Shown: one piece after another, positions 18,261-26,999 of the stretch | Position numbering within the stretch: the first letter of the stretch is position 1 | Layout: every line of letters starts with the position of its first letter | Source of the DNA: Pseudomonas sp. S37 | Lineage (GTDB): Bacteria > Pseudomonadota > Gammaproteobacteria > Pseudomonadales > Pseudomonadaceae | NCBI RefSeq assembly: GCF_016658545.1 | Contig: NZ_JACVZC010000051.1 | Span: 1-40,587 of the forward strand | Length of the DNA: 40,587 nt | Direction: 5' to 3' | Notes under the pieces: model-generated | Databases searched by the model: none | Seen by the model: the letters and a program-made list of their open reading frames with translations, nothing else | What the model was told of the DNA's origin: nothing | Translations under genes and position numbers: made by a program

Positions 18261-19592
18261 TCAGCGCTCCAGCGAGGCTGCGGCCTCCAGGCTCATGCCA
18301 CGGGTTTCAGGCGCCAGCCACACCGACACCACCAGCCCGGCAAGCGATACCAGCGCCGCCACCAGCATGGTGTTGCCGATGCCGATGCCTTGCAGCGAGA
18401 TCGGCACCAGCCAGGTACCCGCCGCCGAGCCGATGCGCGACATGGATGAGCCCATGCCCACGGCAAATGCGCGGATTTCGGTGGGGAACAGTTCGTTGGG
18501 GTAAACCAGTTCCAGCACCTGCGCGCCGCCAATGAACAGTGCATAGGCGCCGAACAGCACCAGCACCAGCACCTCCGAACCGTTGGAGAACACCCCCAGG
18601 CCCAACAGCGCCAAGGTCGACCACAAGAAGCTGTGGATGATCAACGGGCGTCGCCCAAGCGTATCGATCATGCGGGTTGCGACAACGCAGCCAACCACGA
18701 ACAACAGGGTGATCAGTACCGAGCCATACGATGCCCAGTCGCCTTTGAGGTTAAGCGCCTGCAGCACCACCGGTGCAAACGAGTACACCGCAAACATCGG
18801 CACCACCGCAGCGCTCCAGAACACCGCGACGAACAGCATGCGCTTGCCGTAACCCGAGCGCAGCAGTGCTCCCAGCGAGACCTTCTGCTCCACGGCCTGC
18901 TCAGGCATGTTGGCCAGGGAGAACGACGGCCCGTACACCTGCTTGATAATGCGCTCGGCCTCGTCGAAGCGGCCCTTGCTCATCAGCCAGCGTGGCGACT
19001 CGGGGGTTCTCAGGCGGATGATGAACAGCAGCACGCCCAACACCCCGGAGCTGGCCAGCACCCAGCGCCAGGCATCGTCACCGCCGCGCGCGAGGATGAA
19101 GTTGCCCACCATGTACGACAGCGCTGCGCCGGCAAACCACAAGATGGTCAAGCCGGCCAGGCGCCGGCCACGGTGCTTTTGCGGCAGGAACTCGGTGAGC
19201 AGCGAGCCGGCCACCGGATACTCGAGCCCCACGCCAACCCCGACCAGGAAGCGCAACGCGAACAAGGCAATGCCCGACTCGACCCAAAAGGTGCCTACAG
19301 ACCCCACGATGAACAGTATCGGCCCGACGAAAAACAGGCGTTTGCGCCCGATCCTGTCGGTCAGCCAGCCACCCAGGAAGCCACTGCAAAAGGTGCCGAG
19401 CATGGCCGAAGCCGCCACCAGGCCCTGCCAGAACGAGTCCAGTTTCAAGTAATCGGAAAACTGTACGATCACGACCCCGATAATACTCAGGATATAACCG
19501 TCGAGGATCCAGCCACCGCCGGCGCGCAGGGTCATTAATTGATGGAATCGGTTTAATGGTACATCTTCAATGGAAACTGTATTACTTGTCAC
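18261..19592 (-). CDS. MFS transporter, sugar-porter/aromatic-acid type
   Basis: 443 residues with about 12 hydrophobic segments. The loop GGWLTDRIGRKRLFFVGPIL is the MFS signature between helices 2 and 3. RFLVGVGVGLEYPVAGSLLT and PQKHRGRRLAG, with the later RTPESPRWLMSKGRFDEAER, are typical of the metabolite:H+ symporter and sugar-porter branches (PESPRWL motif). The repeat signature occurs again as ATRMIDTLGRRPLI. The substrate cannot be read from sequence. The neighbouring amine oxidase unit suggests an organic amine or its product, as a weak inference. The start MTSNTVSIED has no strong ribosome site, so a start a few codons later is possible. Confidence 0.88.
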   Translation of the reverse strand: MTSNTVSIEDVPLNRFHQLMTLRAGGGWILDGYILSIIGVVIVQFSDYLKLDSFWQGLVAASAMLGTFCSGFLGGWLTDRIGRKRLFFVGPILFIVGSVGTFWVESGIALFALRFLVGVGVGLEYPVAGSLLTEFLPQKHRGRRLAGLTILWFAGAALSYMVGNFILARGGDDAWRWVLASSGVLGVLLFIIRLRTPESPRWLMSKGRFDEAERIIKQVYGPSFSLANMPEQAVEQKVSLGALLRSGYGKRMLFVAVFWSAAVVPMFAVYSFAPVVLQALNLKGDWASYGSVLITLLFVVGCVVATRMIDTLGRRPLIIHSFLWSTLALLGLGVFSNGSEVLVLVLFGAYALFIGGAQVLELVYPNELFPTEIRAFAVGMGSSMSRIGSAAGTWLVPISLQGIGIGNTMLVAALVSLAGLVVSVWLAPETRGMSLEAAASLER

Positions 19593-20174
19593 CGCGAGAG
19601 CCCTTTATGGTCTTAATTATTGTTGGAACCTGAAGACGTTCGACTCGAACTTCATAGTGAACTTTGCGCCCTTTGCCGGCGCGCGCGCGCACCTGTCCGC
19701 TGGCGCTATCAGCCGCGTACAACGCACCGGAACGGCGTACTGTCTACTATGTGTAGACACAGGATAGGCGAGGCTTTCAGCCAGGGTCAACGCTGAAAAT
19801 GGATGCAGCCCGAACATGCAGAAGCGAGTAATCAAGGCAAAATTCAGGCTGTGAAACCTGTCAAGTATCCGCCCCTGTCGAGCTGTGAAAAAATGTAAGA
19901 AATAGTAATATTTGATGGCGCAATTTGACATTCATACGGCGCTGGCAGAAGGTTCTGAAACGCGGCACAACGCTTGCCCAAGGCAAAAGAAATTTGCCCC
20001 GAAAGCGCATTTTTTTGTCGTTTAGCAGCAGGGCCATGTCGTCGCCCGGCAAGTTTCGTAATTGCCTGATTCATACTTGCCCAAAACCCATCATTTAATG
20101 CCCGATCACGACACGCGTAACGGATTTGCTGTAGGGTTATCGGCTAAGCAGAAACTGATTTTCCGGAGACAAGC
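19593..20174. other. Intergenic region between divergent MFS and ABC exporter genes
   Basis: 582 bp with base composition more AT-rich than the genes. It must contain promoters for both neighbours. Seen here: a perfect inverted repeat at 19741-19759 (separate entry), an alternating GC tract at about 19677-19690, and a CCGGAGAC ribosome site directly before the exporter ATG at 20175. Small minus-strand reading frames of 60-104 codons exist but show no ribosome site, family resemblance or codon bias. I do not call a gene here. Confidence 0.6.
19741..19759. promoter_or_regulatory. Perfect 7-5-7 inverted repeat, candidate operator
   Basis: TGTCTAC, five bases (tatgt), then GTAGACA, an exact dyad. 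It has neither a T-run nor strong GC, so an intrinsic terminator is unlikely. It lies about 150 bp upstream of the MFS start and 415 bp upstream of the exporter start. A dimeric regulator site is the likely reading, and the regulator is unknown. Confidence 0.5.
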
Positions 20175-22025
20175 ATGCTTCGTATTTTTGAGCGCCGGCT
20201 CGACCCCTTCCCGCCCGACGAGGTGCCGCCACCCCCCATGGGGTTGTTGCGCTTCATGTGGGCCTGCACGCGCGGTGCTCGTGGCTACATCCTGGCGCTG
20301 GCGCTGCTCAGTGCCGGGGTGTCGATCTACGAAGCCTGGCTGTTCGCCTTCCTTGGCCAGGTGGTCGACCTGCTCTCTGCCTGGCAGGCAGGCGGCACCG
20401 TTGGCCCCGAGGAAACCCGTGTGCTATGGGGCATCGGTATCGTCCTGCTGGTCAGCGTCGGGCTGGTGGCGCTACGTACCATGGTTCAGCACCAGGTACT
20501 GGCAATCAACTTGCCGCTGCGGCTGCGCTGGGACTTTCACCGGCTGATGCTGCGCCAGAGCTTGTCGTTCTTCTCTGACGAGTTTTCTGGCCGGGTGACC
20601 ACCAAGGTGATGCAGACAGCGCTGGCGGTACGCGATGTGTTGTTCACCCTGATCGAGATCCTGCCCGGCATTGGCGTGTACTTCATCGCCATCATTGCCT
20701 TGGCCGGTGGCTTTGCCCTGAAACTGATGCTGCCGTTCATTGCCTGGGTCGTGCTGTTTGGCCTGGCCATGCTGTACTTCGTACCCCGCCTGGGTAAAGT
20801 CGGGCAGGAGCAGGCCAATGCCCGCTCGTCCATGACCGGGCGGGTTTCCGACGCCTACACCAATATCACCACGGTGAAACTGTTCTCGCACTCCAACCGC
20901 GAAGCGCACTTTGCACGTGCCGCCATGGAGGACTTCAAGCAGACCGGTTTTCGCCAGATGCGCCTGGTCAGCCAGTTCGAAATCGTCAACCAGACGCTGG
21001 TGGTGGGCTTGATCATGGGGGCCGGCGGCTATGCGTTGTGGCTGTGGCACCAAGGCCAGGTCGGCACTGGCGCAGTGGCGGCGATTACCGCCATGGCCTT
21101 GCGTATCAACGGCATGTCGCACTGGATCATGTGGGAAATCACCTCGCTGTTCGAGAACATCGGCACCGTGCAGGACGGTATGGCCACCCTCACCCGCGGC
21201 CCCAAGGTAAAAGATGCGCCGGATGCTACCCAGTTGGTGACCACAGGTGGCGCGGTGACGTTCGAGAAGGTCAGCTTCAACTACAACGACGAGCGCCAGG
21301 TGCTCAACGACCTGAACCTGCACATCCGCCCCGGAGAAAAGGTCGGCCTGGTCGGCCGCTCCGGCGCCGGCAAGTCCACCCTGATCAATCTGCTGCTGCG
21401 CTTTTATGACGTGGACCGGGGTGAAATCCGCATCGACGGGCAGAACGTCGCCAAGGTCACCCAGGACAGCCTGCGCAGCGCCATCGGCATGGTCACCCAG
21501 GACACCTCACTGCTGCACCGCTCGATTCGCGACAACATTGCCTATGGTCGCCCCGATGCCACCGATGCGCAGGTTCGCGCCGCTGCGGCCAGTGCCCAGG
21601 CCGATGGTTTCATCAGCCAGCTCAGTGACCGCCAGGGCAACAGCGGTTACGACACGCTGGTGGGCGAGCGTGGTATCAAGCTGTCGGGTGGCCAGCGCCA
21701 GCGCATTGCCATTGCCCGGGTGATGCTGAAAAACGCACCGATCCTGCTGCTGGACGAAGCCACCAGTGCGCTGGATTCGGAAGTTGAAGTAGCCATTCAG
21801 GAGAGCCTGGACGAAATGATGCAGGGCAAGACCGTCATCGCCATCGCCCACCGGTTGTCGACGATCGCGGCCATGGACCGGCTGATCGTGATGGACGAAG
21901 GGCACATCATCGAGCAAGGCACCCACGCCGAGCTGCTGGCGAGGAAGGGTACCTATGCGCGGTTGTGGCAGCACCAGAGCGGCGGGTTCCTGGGTGAGGA
22001 CCAAGGCGTGGCCGAGGCCATGTAG
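20175..22025 (+). CDS. ABC exporter, fused transmembrane and ATPase domains (MsbA/MDR-like)
   Basis: 616 residues. The N-terminal type I exporter domain (about 30-335) has six hydrophobic segments, for example GYILALALLSAGVSIYEAWL and GIGVYFIAIIALAGGFALKL. The ATPase domain (about 355-605) has Walker A GRSGAGKST (394-402), Q-loop MVTQDTSLL, signature LSGGQ (503-507), Walker B ILLLDEA (523-529) and switch His559 in AHRLSTI. All catalytic residues are present, so it should work as a homodimer. The CCGGAGAC ribosome site supports the start. It stands alone between divergent and convergent neighbours, so the cargo (lipid, peptide or drug) cannot be inferred. Confidence 0.93.
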   Translation: MLRIFERRLDPFPPDEVPPPPMGLLRFMWACTRGARGYILALALLSAGVSIYEAWLFAFLGQVVDLLSAWQAGGTVGPEETRVLWGIGIVLLVSVGLVALRTMVQHQVLAINLPLRLRWDFHRLMLRQSLSFFSDEFSGRVTTKVMQTALAVRDVLFTLIEILPGIGVYFIAIIALAGGFALKLMLPFIAWVVLFGLAMLYFVPRLGKVGQEQANARSSMTGRVSDAYTNITTVKLFSHSNREAHFARAAMEDFKQTGFRQMRLVSQFEIVNQTLVVGLIMGAGGYALWLWHQGQVGTGAVAAITAMALRINGMSHWIMWEITSLFENIGTVQDGMATLTRGPKVKDAPDATQLVTTGGAVTFEKVSFNYNDERQVLNDLNLHIRPGEKVGLVGRSGAGKSTLINLLLRFYDVDRGEIRIDGQNVAKVTQDSLRSAIGMVTQDTSLLHRSIRDNIAYGRPDATDAQVRAAAASAQADGFISQLSDRQGNSGYDTLVGERGIKLSGGQRQRIAIARVMLKNAPILLLDEATSALDSEVEVAIQESLDEMMQGKTVIAIAHRLSTIAAMDRLIVMDEGHIIEQGTHAELLARKGTYARLWQHQSGGFLGEDQGVAEAM

Positions 22026-22092
22026 GAGCGGGTTTACCCGCGAATGCGATGGTGATTTTACCGCCGCATTCGCGGGTGAACCCGCTCCCACA
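22021..22092. repeat. REP pair (BIME) at the exporter 3' end
   Basis: tgtaggagcgggtttacccg, then an opposed copy cgcgggtgaacccgctccca ending at 22090. The two halves also pair with each other through gcgaatgcg and cgcattcgc, so one long hairpin can form. The TAG stop of the ABC exporter (22023-22025) is part of the element. Convergent genes flank it, so it may act as a bidirectional 3' end. Confidence 0.85.
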
Positions 22093-22175
22093 AGGACAGC
22101 GACACGCTTGCGAGCTCTGTTCTCTGCGTGACAGCAACGCCGGTGCCACCCACCGCGTTGCCTGCTTCGCGCCCC

Positions 22176-22913
22176 CTACAACTTGCGCCCCAAAGCCTGG
22201 AAGAACAGCTCGGACTGCAACCGCTCGCTCTCGACCTGCTCCGCCACCTTCTGTGCCATGCGCGGGTCGGCCGGCTTCAGCTTCAACCCGGTCGAACGCG
22301 CCAGCACCTCTGCCTCACAGGCCCGCTCCAGGTAATAAAGGTCGTCGTAGGCATAATCGATACGCTCGGCACACACCACCACACCATGGTTGCCAAGGAA
22401 CACGATGTCCGCCCCGTTCATGGCCCTGGCAATCCGCTCGCCTTCGCCGTGGTCCAGGGCAAAGCCGTTGTACTGGTCGTCGATTACCAGGCGGTTGTGA
22501 AAGCGCATGGCGTTCTGCGACAAGGTGGTGTCCAGCGCCCGAGCCTCGGTCAGGCTCAACGCCGTGGCGTGCGGCATGTGCGTGTGCAGCACGCAAGCCT
22601 TGCGCGCCACCCGGTGAATGGCGGCATGGATGAACATCGCGGTCGGTTCGATTTCATGGCGCCCGGCCAGGCGCTTGCCAACGTCGTCGACCATGACGAT
22701 GTCATCGGCCTGTACCTCCTCCCACATCAGCCCCCGCGGGTTGAGCAGGAACAGATCGGGCCGGCCCGGCAAGGTGACGCTGAAATGGTTGCAGACACCT
22801 TCGGCAAGGCCATGGTGGGCGGCGGCGCGCAGGGCCAGCGCCAACTGCTCGCGCAACCGCGCCACTTGGGGTTGGTTATACAGGTCTTGTTCCAGGCTAT
22901 GGACGGCTTGCAT
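22176..22913 (-). CDS. Class II aldolase/adducin family protein
   Basis: 245 residues from the ATG at 22913, which has AAGGAGA 8 nt upstream. Longer forms would run into the MFS gene. The family uses a metal ion to stabilise an enolate in aldol cleavage or decarboxylation. The metal site is visible: His-x-His in VLHTHMPHATALSL, and a third His in FLGNHGVVVCAERI. The active-site region EGVCNHFSVTLPG and the FALDHGEGERIARAMNGADI segment match bacterial members of unknown substrate in Pseudomonas. It lies 13 bp after the MFS gene on the same strand, so the two form an operon, probably uptake plus first breakdown step. Confidence 0.9.
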   Translation of the reverse strand: MQAVHSLEQDLYNQPQVARLREQLALALRAAAHHGLAEGVCNHFSVTLPGRPDLFLLNPRGLMWEEVQADDIVMVDDVGKRLAGRHEIEPTAMFIHAAIHRVARKACVLHTHMPHATALSLTEARALDTTLSQNAMRFHNRLVIDDQYNGFALDHGEGERIARAMNGADIVFLGNHGVVVCAERIDYAYDDLYYLERACEAEVLARSTGLKLKPADPRMAQKVAEQVESERLQSELFFQALGRKL

Positions 22914-22926
22914 CGGTTGGTTCTCC

Positions 22927-24249
22927 TTATTGGCTGCTGCCGAAACGGTTGGGCACGAGTACGAACAGCACCGCGCCAAGGAACGCACAGCCCGCCACTA
23001 CGTAAAGCGACAGGTCGGTGCTATGGGTCAGGTCCACGGTCCAGCCCACCAGGAACGGGCTGAAGAAACCGGCCAGGTTGCCGATCGAGTTGATCAGCGC
23101 TACGCCGGCAGCGGCATTGGCACCCAGCAGCGCGGTAGGCACGGTCCAGAAAATCGGGAAAGAGGCCATCACCCCGCAGGTCGCCAGGGTCAGCCCGAGC
23201 ATGGCCAGCACGCCACTGTGGGAAAAGTGCGCGGCGATGATCAGGCCGATCATGCCGATGAACAGCGGGATCGCCAGGTGCCACTTGCGCTCGTTGCGCA
23301 GGTCGGCCGAACGCCCGACGTAGATCATCACGCCACTGGCAACCAGATATGGAATCGCGGTCAACAGGCCGACCGACTGCAGGTCAGCAAAGCCGGCGTT
23401 GCGGATGATGGTCGGCATCCAGAAGCCGAGGGCGTACTCACCCATTTCGATCAGGAAGTACACCAGGCTGAAATACCAGATCACTGGCGAGAACAGGAAG
23501 CTGCGCAACGAACTGCGTTGCGTGGAAGCCGGCCGGTGTCTGGCGTCCCTGGCCAGCGCCTCAGCGACCAGGTGCTTTTCTGCGGTGCTGAGGAAGCTCG
23601 CGTCCTGGTAGCTGTCCGGCAGGCAACGCTTGACCAGCAGGCCAACCACCACGGTGGGCATGCCATACAGCAAGAACAGCCACTGCCAGCTGGCCACCCC
23701 CATGGGGGCGTGCTGCATGGCCGACATGATCCACCCCGACAGCGGCCCGCCAATGATCCCTGACAGCGGGATCGCGGCCATGAACAGGGCAATGACCCGA
23801 CCGCGCCGCTCGCTGGGGAACCAACGGGTGAAGTAGAAGATGATGCCCGGGAAGAACCCGGCTTCGGCCACGCCAATCAGAAAACGCAATACATGGAACG
23901 TGCTGGCCTGCTCGATGAACATCATGAGCGAAGTCAGGCAGCCCCAGGCCACCATGATGAAGCCGATCCAGCGCCGCGCACCGACGCGCTCCAGCATCAT
24001 GTTGCTGGGCACCGCAAACACCAGGTAGCCAAGGAAGAAAATGCCCGCCCCCAGGCCGTAGGCGGTTTCAGAGATTTGCAGGTCGGCCAGCATGTCCAGC
24101 TTGGCGAAGCTGACGTTGATCCGGGCGAAGTACGCCAGCACATAGCAGACAAACAGGAACGGAATCAGCCGCAGCGACATCTTGCGGTAAATCGAATCGA
24201 GTTGATGGGCCGGCGCACGCTCTGCCCCATCAAGGATGGCCTCTTTCAT
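22927..24249 (-). CDS. MFS transporter, anion:cation symporter (ACS) family
   Basis: 440 residues from the ATG at 24249, with AAGGTGAA upstream. The first helices, LRLIPFLFVCYVLAYFARIN, are characteristic of the ACS family (hexuronate, phthalate, tartrate and vanillate type porters), followed by VSFAKLDMLADLQISETAYG and the loop SNMMLERVGARRWIGFIMVA. Twelve hydrophobic segments are visible. Substrates of this family are small organic anions. Pairing with a class II aldolase and a GntR/FCD regulator suggests a sugar acid or hydroxy acid, as an inference. First gene of the two-gene operon. Confidence 0.9.
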   Translation of the reverse strand: MKEAILDGAERAPAHQLDSIYRKMSLRLIPFLFVCYVLAYFARINVSFAKLDMLADLQISETAYGLGAGIFFLGYLVFAVPSNMMLERVGARRWIGFIMVAWGCLTSLMMFIEQASTFHVLRFLIGVAEAGFFPGIIFYFTRWFPSERRGRVIALFMAAIPLSGIIGGPLSGWIMSAMQHAPMGVASWQWLFLLYGMPTVVVGLLVKRCLPDSYQDASFLSTAEKHLVAEALARDARHRPASTQRSSLRSFLFSPVIWYFSLVYFLIEMGEYALGFWMPTIIRNAGFADLQSVGLLTAIPYLVASGVMIYVGRSADLRNERKWHLAIPLFIGMIGLIIAAHFSHSGVLAMLGLTLATCGVMASFPIFWTVPTALLGANAAAGVALINSIGNLAGFFSPFLVGWTVDLTHSTDLSLYVVAGCAFLGAVLFVLVPNRFGSSQ

Positions 24250-24351
24250 GTTTTCACCTTGTATGCACGTTTGTTTTAGTTCTAGGCATTGATGAATAGG
24301 TACTGCTGTCGTTGTTGTTATGACTTGCATGCCAGGCCTGGCTGAGGTGAA

Positions 24352-24380
24352 ACGCTAGAGCGGAAATTGGTGATTGTCAA
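24352..24380 (-). promoter_or_regulatory. Candidate sigma-70 promoter of the MFS-aldolase operon
   Basis: Read on the minus strand: -35 TTGACA (24380-24375, perfect), 17 bp spacer, -10 TAGCGT (24357-24352, three of six consensus positions). A start point near 24345 would leave a leader of about 95 nt before the ATG at 24249. The -35 box lies inside the palindrome of the next entry, which is the arrangement expected for repression. Confidence 0.5.
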
Positions 24381-24391
24381 CAATCGACAAT
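24373..24391. promoter_or_regulatory. Candidate GntR-family operator
   Basis: Perfect dyad ATTGTC-N7-GACAAT. The half-site TTGTC/GACAA resembles operators of FCD-type GntR regulators. It sits between the divergent MFS gene and the GntR gene at 24508 and overlaps the MFS -35 box, so the GntR protein probably represses the transporter operon here. Confidence 0.55.
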
Positions 24392-24507
24392 TTACTCGTT
24401 GTTTATCATGCAGTTGGCGTTTTTGTCAGGGTCATGATGGCCGCCTGGTGTACAGCCACCGGCATCGAGTGCTATATGTGGGCGCGTCGCCATCAGGACC
24501 TGTATCT

Positions 24508-25182
24508 ATGAAATCCACCCAGCTTCGGCCGGTATCGAAGCTTTCTGCCGAACAGCAAGCCACCGAGAGCCTTCGCGAATCGATATTGTCCGGGCACTTG
24601 AAGCCCGGTGAGCGCATTACCGAAACGGCACTTGCCGATCAGCTGGGCATCGCCCGCGGTACGTTACGCACCGGCCTGAACCGCCTGGCAACGGAAGGGA
24701 TCGTGGTGCAAACGCCCTATGTGGGCTGGCAGGTGGCAGAATTGACGGCCGACGATATCTGGGAGATCTGGACGCTGCGCGGCAGTCTGGAGCGGCTGGC
24801 GGCGACACTGGTGGCCAAGGCAGGCGATGCACAGGTATTGCAGGCGATCGAAGCGGCGTTCATGGCGCTGCAGAAAGCCTGCGCCAAAGGTACGCGCAAG
24901 GCCATCAACCAATGCGATTTCACCCTGCACCAGGCCATTATCGAAGGCACCGGTCACCAGCGCCTGATCCGCCAGTACGCACTGGTGCAGCAGCAGGTGC
25001 GTTGGGTGATCAACACCACCAACCTGCTGATGCACACCAGCCCCGAGACCATCCTGGAGCAGCACCAGGCGTTTGTGCAGGCGATTCTCAAGGGTGAGAG
25101 CGAGACGGCCGGTGAACTGGCCTGGCAGCACAATGCCCATGACGGCGAGCAGTTGGTACAGTGGGTGCAGGCGAATGCCTGA
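24508..25182 (+). CDS. GntR-family transcriptional regulator, FCD domain
   Basis: 224 residues from the ATG at 24508, with AGGACC upstream. The frame is open further upstream, but the extra 47 codons include non-conserved, Cys- and Arg-rich sequence and pass through the operator. Winged HTH residues of about 12 to 75: ATESLRESILSGHLKPGERI, ALADQLGIARGTLRTGLNRL. Note GTLRTGLNRL where most members have TPVREAL. The FCD effector domain follows from DIWEIWTLRGSLERLAATLV, with the metal-binding-type residues in NQCDFTLHQAIIEGTGHQRL. Divergent from the MFS-aldolase operon, which it likely regulates in response to a carboxylate. Confidence 0.9.
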   Translation: MKSTQLRPVSKLSAEQQATESLRESILSGHLKPGERITETALADQLGIARGTLRTGLNRLATEGIVVQTPYVGWQVAELTADDIWEIWTLRGSLERLAATLVAKAGDAQVLQAIEAAFMALQKACAKGTRKAINQCDFTLHQAIIEGTGHQRLIRQYALVQQQVRWVINTTNLLMHTSPETILEQHQAFVQAILKGESETAGELAWQHNAHDGEQLVQWVQANA

Positions 25183-25187
25183 CCGTA

Positions 25188-25240
25188 TGGCGCCGGCTGC
25201 GCCAGTGTGCGCGGTCCTGTGGGAGCGGGTTCACCCGCGA
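25188..25240. repeat. Hairpin plus single REP between convergent regulators
   Basis: TGGCGC-cggct-GCGCCA (25188-25204) forms a six-pair stem without a T-run. It is followed by a single REP element gggagcgggttcacccgcga (25221-25240). It lies between the GntR and IclR 3' ends and probably serves as the 3' end for both. Confidence 0.65.
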
Positions 25241-25258
25241 AGCAGGTAACGCGCTACC

Positions 25259-26029
25259 TCAACCCAACACAGGCCGCAACAACACCTGTGCCTCATACAG
25301 TGCCGGCAAGTAGCGCAAACGTATTTCATCCAGGCTTAACCGCGAAGCACTGGTAGTGATGGTCAGCGTCGCCTTCAGCTGACCCGCCCGGTCCAGCAAC
25401 GGCACACCCAGCACCCGCATGCCAATTTCATATTCCTGGTCGACGATGCAGAACCCCTGACCCTTCACCCGCTGCAACTCCCCCTCCAATTGCACCCGGT
25501 CGGTCTGCGTATAAGGCGTCAGCGCCCGCAGCGGATTACGCGCAAAGTATTCATCCCGCGCCCCCTCATCCAGCCAGGCCAGCCACACCCGCCCACCCGC
25601 CGTGCAATACATCGGCACCCGCGAGCCCGGCCTGATCGACAACGACGCCACATGGCTGTAGCGGCTGCGCACCAGGTGAATGATCTCGTCACCATCGCGG
25701 GTACCTACGGACACATGCTCCTGGGTCTGCCGCGCCACTTGCTCGATGATCGGCCGCAGCATGCGCGGCAATTGCGCCGAGTCGACATAGGCCTGGCCAA
25801 GGCGCAAGGCCTTGGGCGTCAGCCAGTACTCTCGGCTGTCCGTTTCGGCAAAGCCCTCGTGTACCAGGGTCAGCAGAAAGCGCCGCGCGGCACTGGGTGT
25901 GAGGCCGGATAACCGGGCAGCCAGCGGCACGCTCAGGCGCGGCTGCTCGGCGCTGAACAGCTGCATCAGCGCCAGGCCCTTCTGCAAGCCGGCAATCAGG
26001 TCACGGGAATGAATAGCGGGTGTGTTCAT
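25259..26029 (-). CDS. IclR-family transcriptional regulator (PcaR/PobR-like)
   Basis: 256 residues. N-terminal winged HTH: LIAGLQKGLALMQLFSAEQP, then VPLAARLSGLTPSAARRFLL, with the recognition helix around TPSAARRFLLTL. The C-terminal IclR effector domain is clear (QEHVSVGTRDGDEIIHLVRS, IRPGSRVPMYCTAGGRVWLA, YCTAxGR being the family motif), ending in VDQEYEIGMRVLGVPLLDR. These regulators usually control breakdown of aromatic or hydroaromatic acids such as protocatechuate and quinate. It is divergent from the shikimate-dehydrogenase-like operon with 156 bp between, making it the obvious regulator. Confidence 0.92.
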   Translation of the reverse strand: MNTPAIHSRDLIAGLQKGLALMQLFSAEQPRLSVPLAARLSGLTPSAARRFLLTLVHEGFAETDSREYWLTPKALRLGQAYVDSAQLPRMLRPIIEQVARQTQEHVSVGTRDGDEIIHLVRSRYSHVASLSIRPGSRVPMYCTAGGRVWLAWLDEGARDEYFARNPLRALTPYTQTDRVQLEGELQRVKGQGFCIVDQEYEIGMRVLGVPLLDRAGQLKATLTITTSASRLSLDEIRLRYLPALYEAQVLLRPVLG

Positions 26030-26070
26030 GCAGTGGGCTCGTGCGCAGGGGAACCAAAACAGCCGATTAC

Positions 26071-26103
26071 TGCGATAACCGGATCATGAATGCGATTATC
26101 GCA
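26071..26103. promoter_or_regulatory. Candidate IclR operator: direct repeat with a perfect palindrome
   Basis: TGCGAT-T-ATCGCA at 26091-26103 is an exact dyad. A further TGCGATAA lies at 26071, 20 bp (about two helix turns) upstream in the same orientation. The site lies 42 bp from the IclR start and 83 bp from the next gene. IclR-type proteins such as PcaR bind repeated or palindromic half-sites, so this fits control of both directions. Confidence 0.55.
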
Positions 26104-26185
26104 CTAAAAGCCCGACCCGCGCATTGTTGCTCGCCCGCGCCTGCCCCACCCTTGCCTCCACAACAACGCCAATAAGGAGGTCAGC

Positions 26186-26995
26186 ATGATTCGTGGTTCC
26201 ACTGAACTGGTCGCCATCGTCGGTTCGCCCATCGCCCAGGTGAAGTCCCCGGAAAACTTCAACACCTGGTTCGCCAACAACAACTGCAACTTCGCCATGC
26301 TGCCCATCGACCTGAACGAGGCAGCGCTGGACAGCTTTGCCAGTGCCTTGCGCGGCTGGCAGAACCTGCGCGGCTGCGTGGTCACCGTGCCGTACAAACA
26401 GGCCCTGGCCAGCCGTCTGGACGGCCTGAGCGAACGCGCAGCAGCCTTGGGCTCGGTCAATGTCATTCGCCGTGAGCGCGACGGGCGCTTGCTGGGCGAC
26501 AACGTGGACGGCGCCGGCTTCCTGGGTGCCGCGCGCAAGCACGGCTTCGCGCCGATGGGCAAGCGCGCCCTGGTGATCGGTTGCGGCGGCGTCGGCAGCG
26601 CCATCGCTTATGCCCTGGGCGAAGCCGGTATCGCCAGCATCACCCTCAACGACCCCAGCACAGCGCGCATGGGCGCTGTGTGCGAGCTGCTCGGCAACGC
26701 CTTCCCCGGGCTCACGGTAGGCACGCAGTTCAGCGGCCTGGAGGACTTCGACCTGGTGGCCAACGCCTCCCCGGTCGGCATGGGCAGCAACACAGAGCTG
26801 CCCTTGTCTGCCGCCCTGCTGGCCACCTTGCAGCCCGACACCCTGGTCGCCGACGTGGTCACCTCGCCCGAAATCACGCCACTGCTGAACCGTGCCCGGC
26901 AGGTCGGCTGCACGGTACAGACCGGCCCGGAAATGGCCTTCGCCCAACTTGGCCACCTTGGCGCCTTCATGGGCGTGACGCCGCTGGAGATCTGA
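26186..26995 (+). CDS. Shikimate/quinate dehydrogenase family protein (AroE-like, divergent substrate site)
   Basis: 269 residues with a strong TAAGGAGGT ribosome site. The fold is that of AroE: TVPYKQAL contains the catalytic Lys, GDNVDGAGF the catalytic Asp (usual form NTDGxGF), and LVIGCGGVGSAIAYALGEAG the NAD(P) Rossmann loop. The substrate-binding N-terminus, normally HSxSP, reads GSPIAQVKSPENFNTW: the His and first Ser are replaced by Gln and Val. The usual first Ser holds the shikimate carboxylate, so the substrate may not be shikimate itself. P. putida is known to have several AroE paralogues. First gene of an operon with two flavoproteins and a NIPSNAP protein. Confidence 0.88.
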   Translation: MIRGSTELVAIVGSPIAQVKSPENFNTWFANNNCNFAMLPIDLNEAALDSFASALRGWQNLRGCVVTVPYKQALASRLDGLSERAAALGSVNVIRRERDGRLLGDNVDGAGFLGAARKHGFAPMGKRALVIGCGGVGSAIAYALGEAGIASITLNDPSTARMGAVCELLGNAFPGLTVGTQFSGLEDFDLVANASPVGMGSNTELPLSAALLATLQPDTLVADVVTSPEITPLLNRARQVGCTVQTGPEMAFAQLGHLGAFMGVTPLEI

Positions 26996-26999
26996 AGCC

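Noticed and set aside
19617..19931. 104-codon minus-strand frame upstream of the ABC exporter
   Set aside because: No ribosome site or codon bias, and it overlaps the dyad at 19741-19759. Best read as promoter-bearing intergenic DNA.
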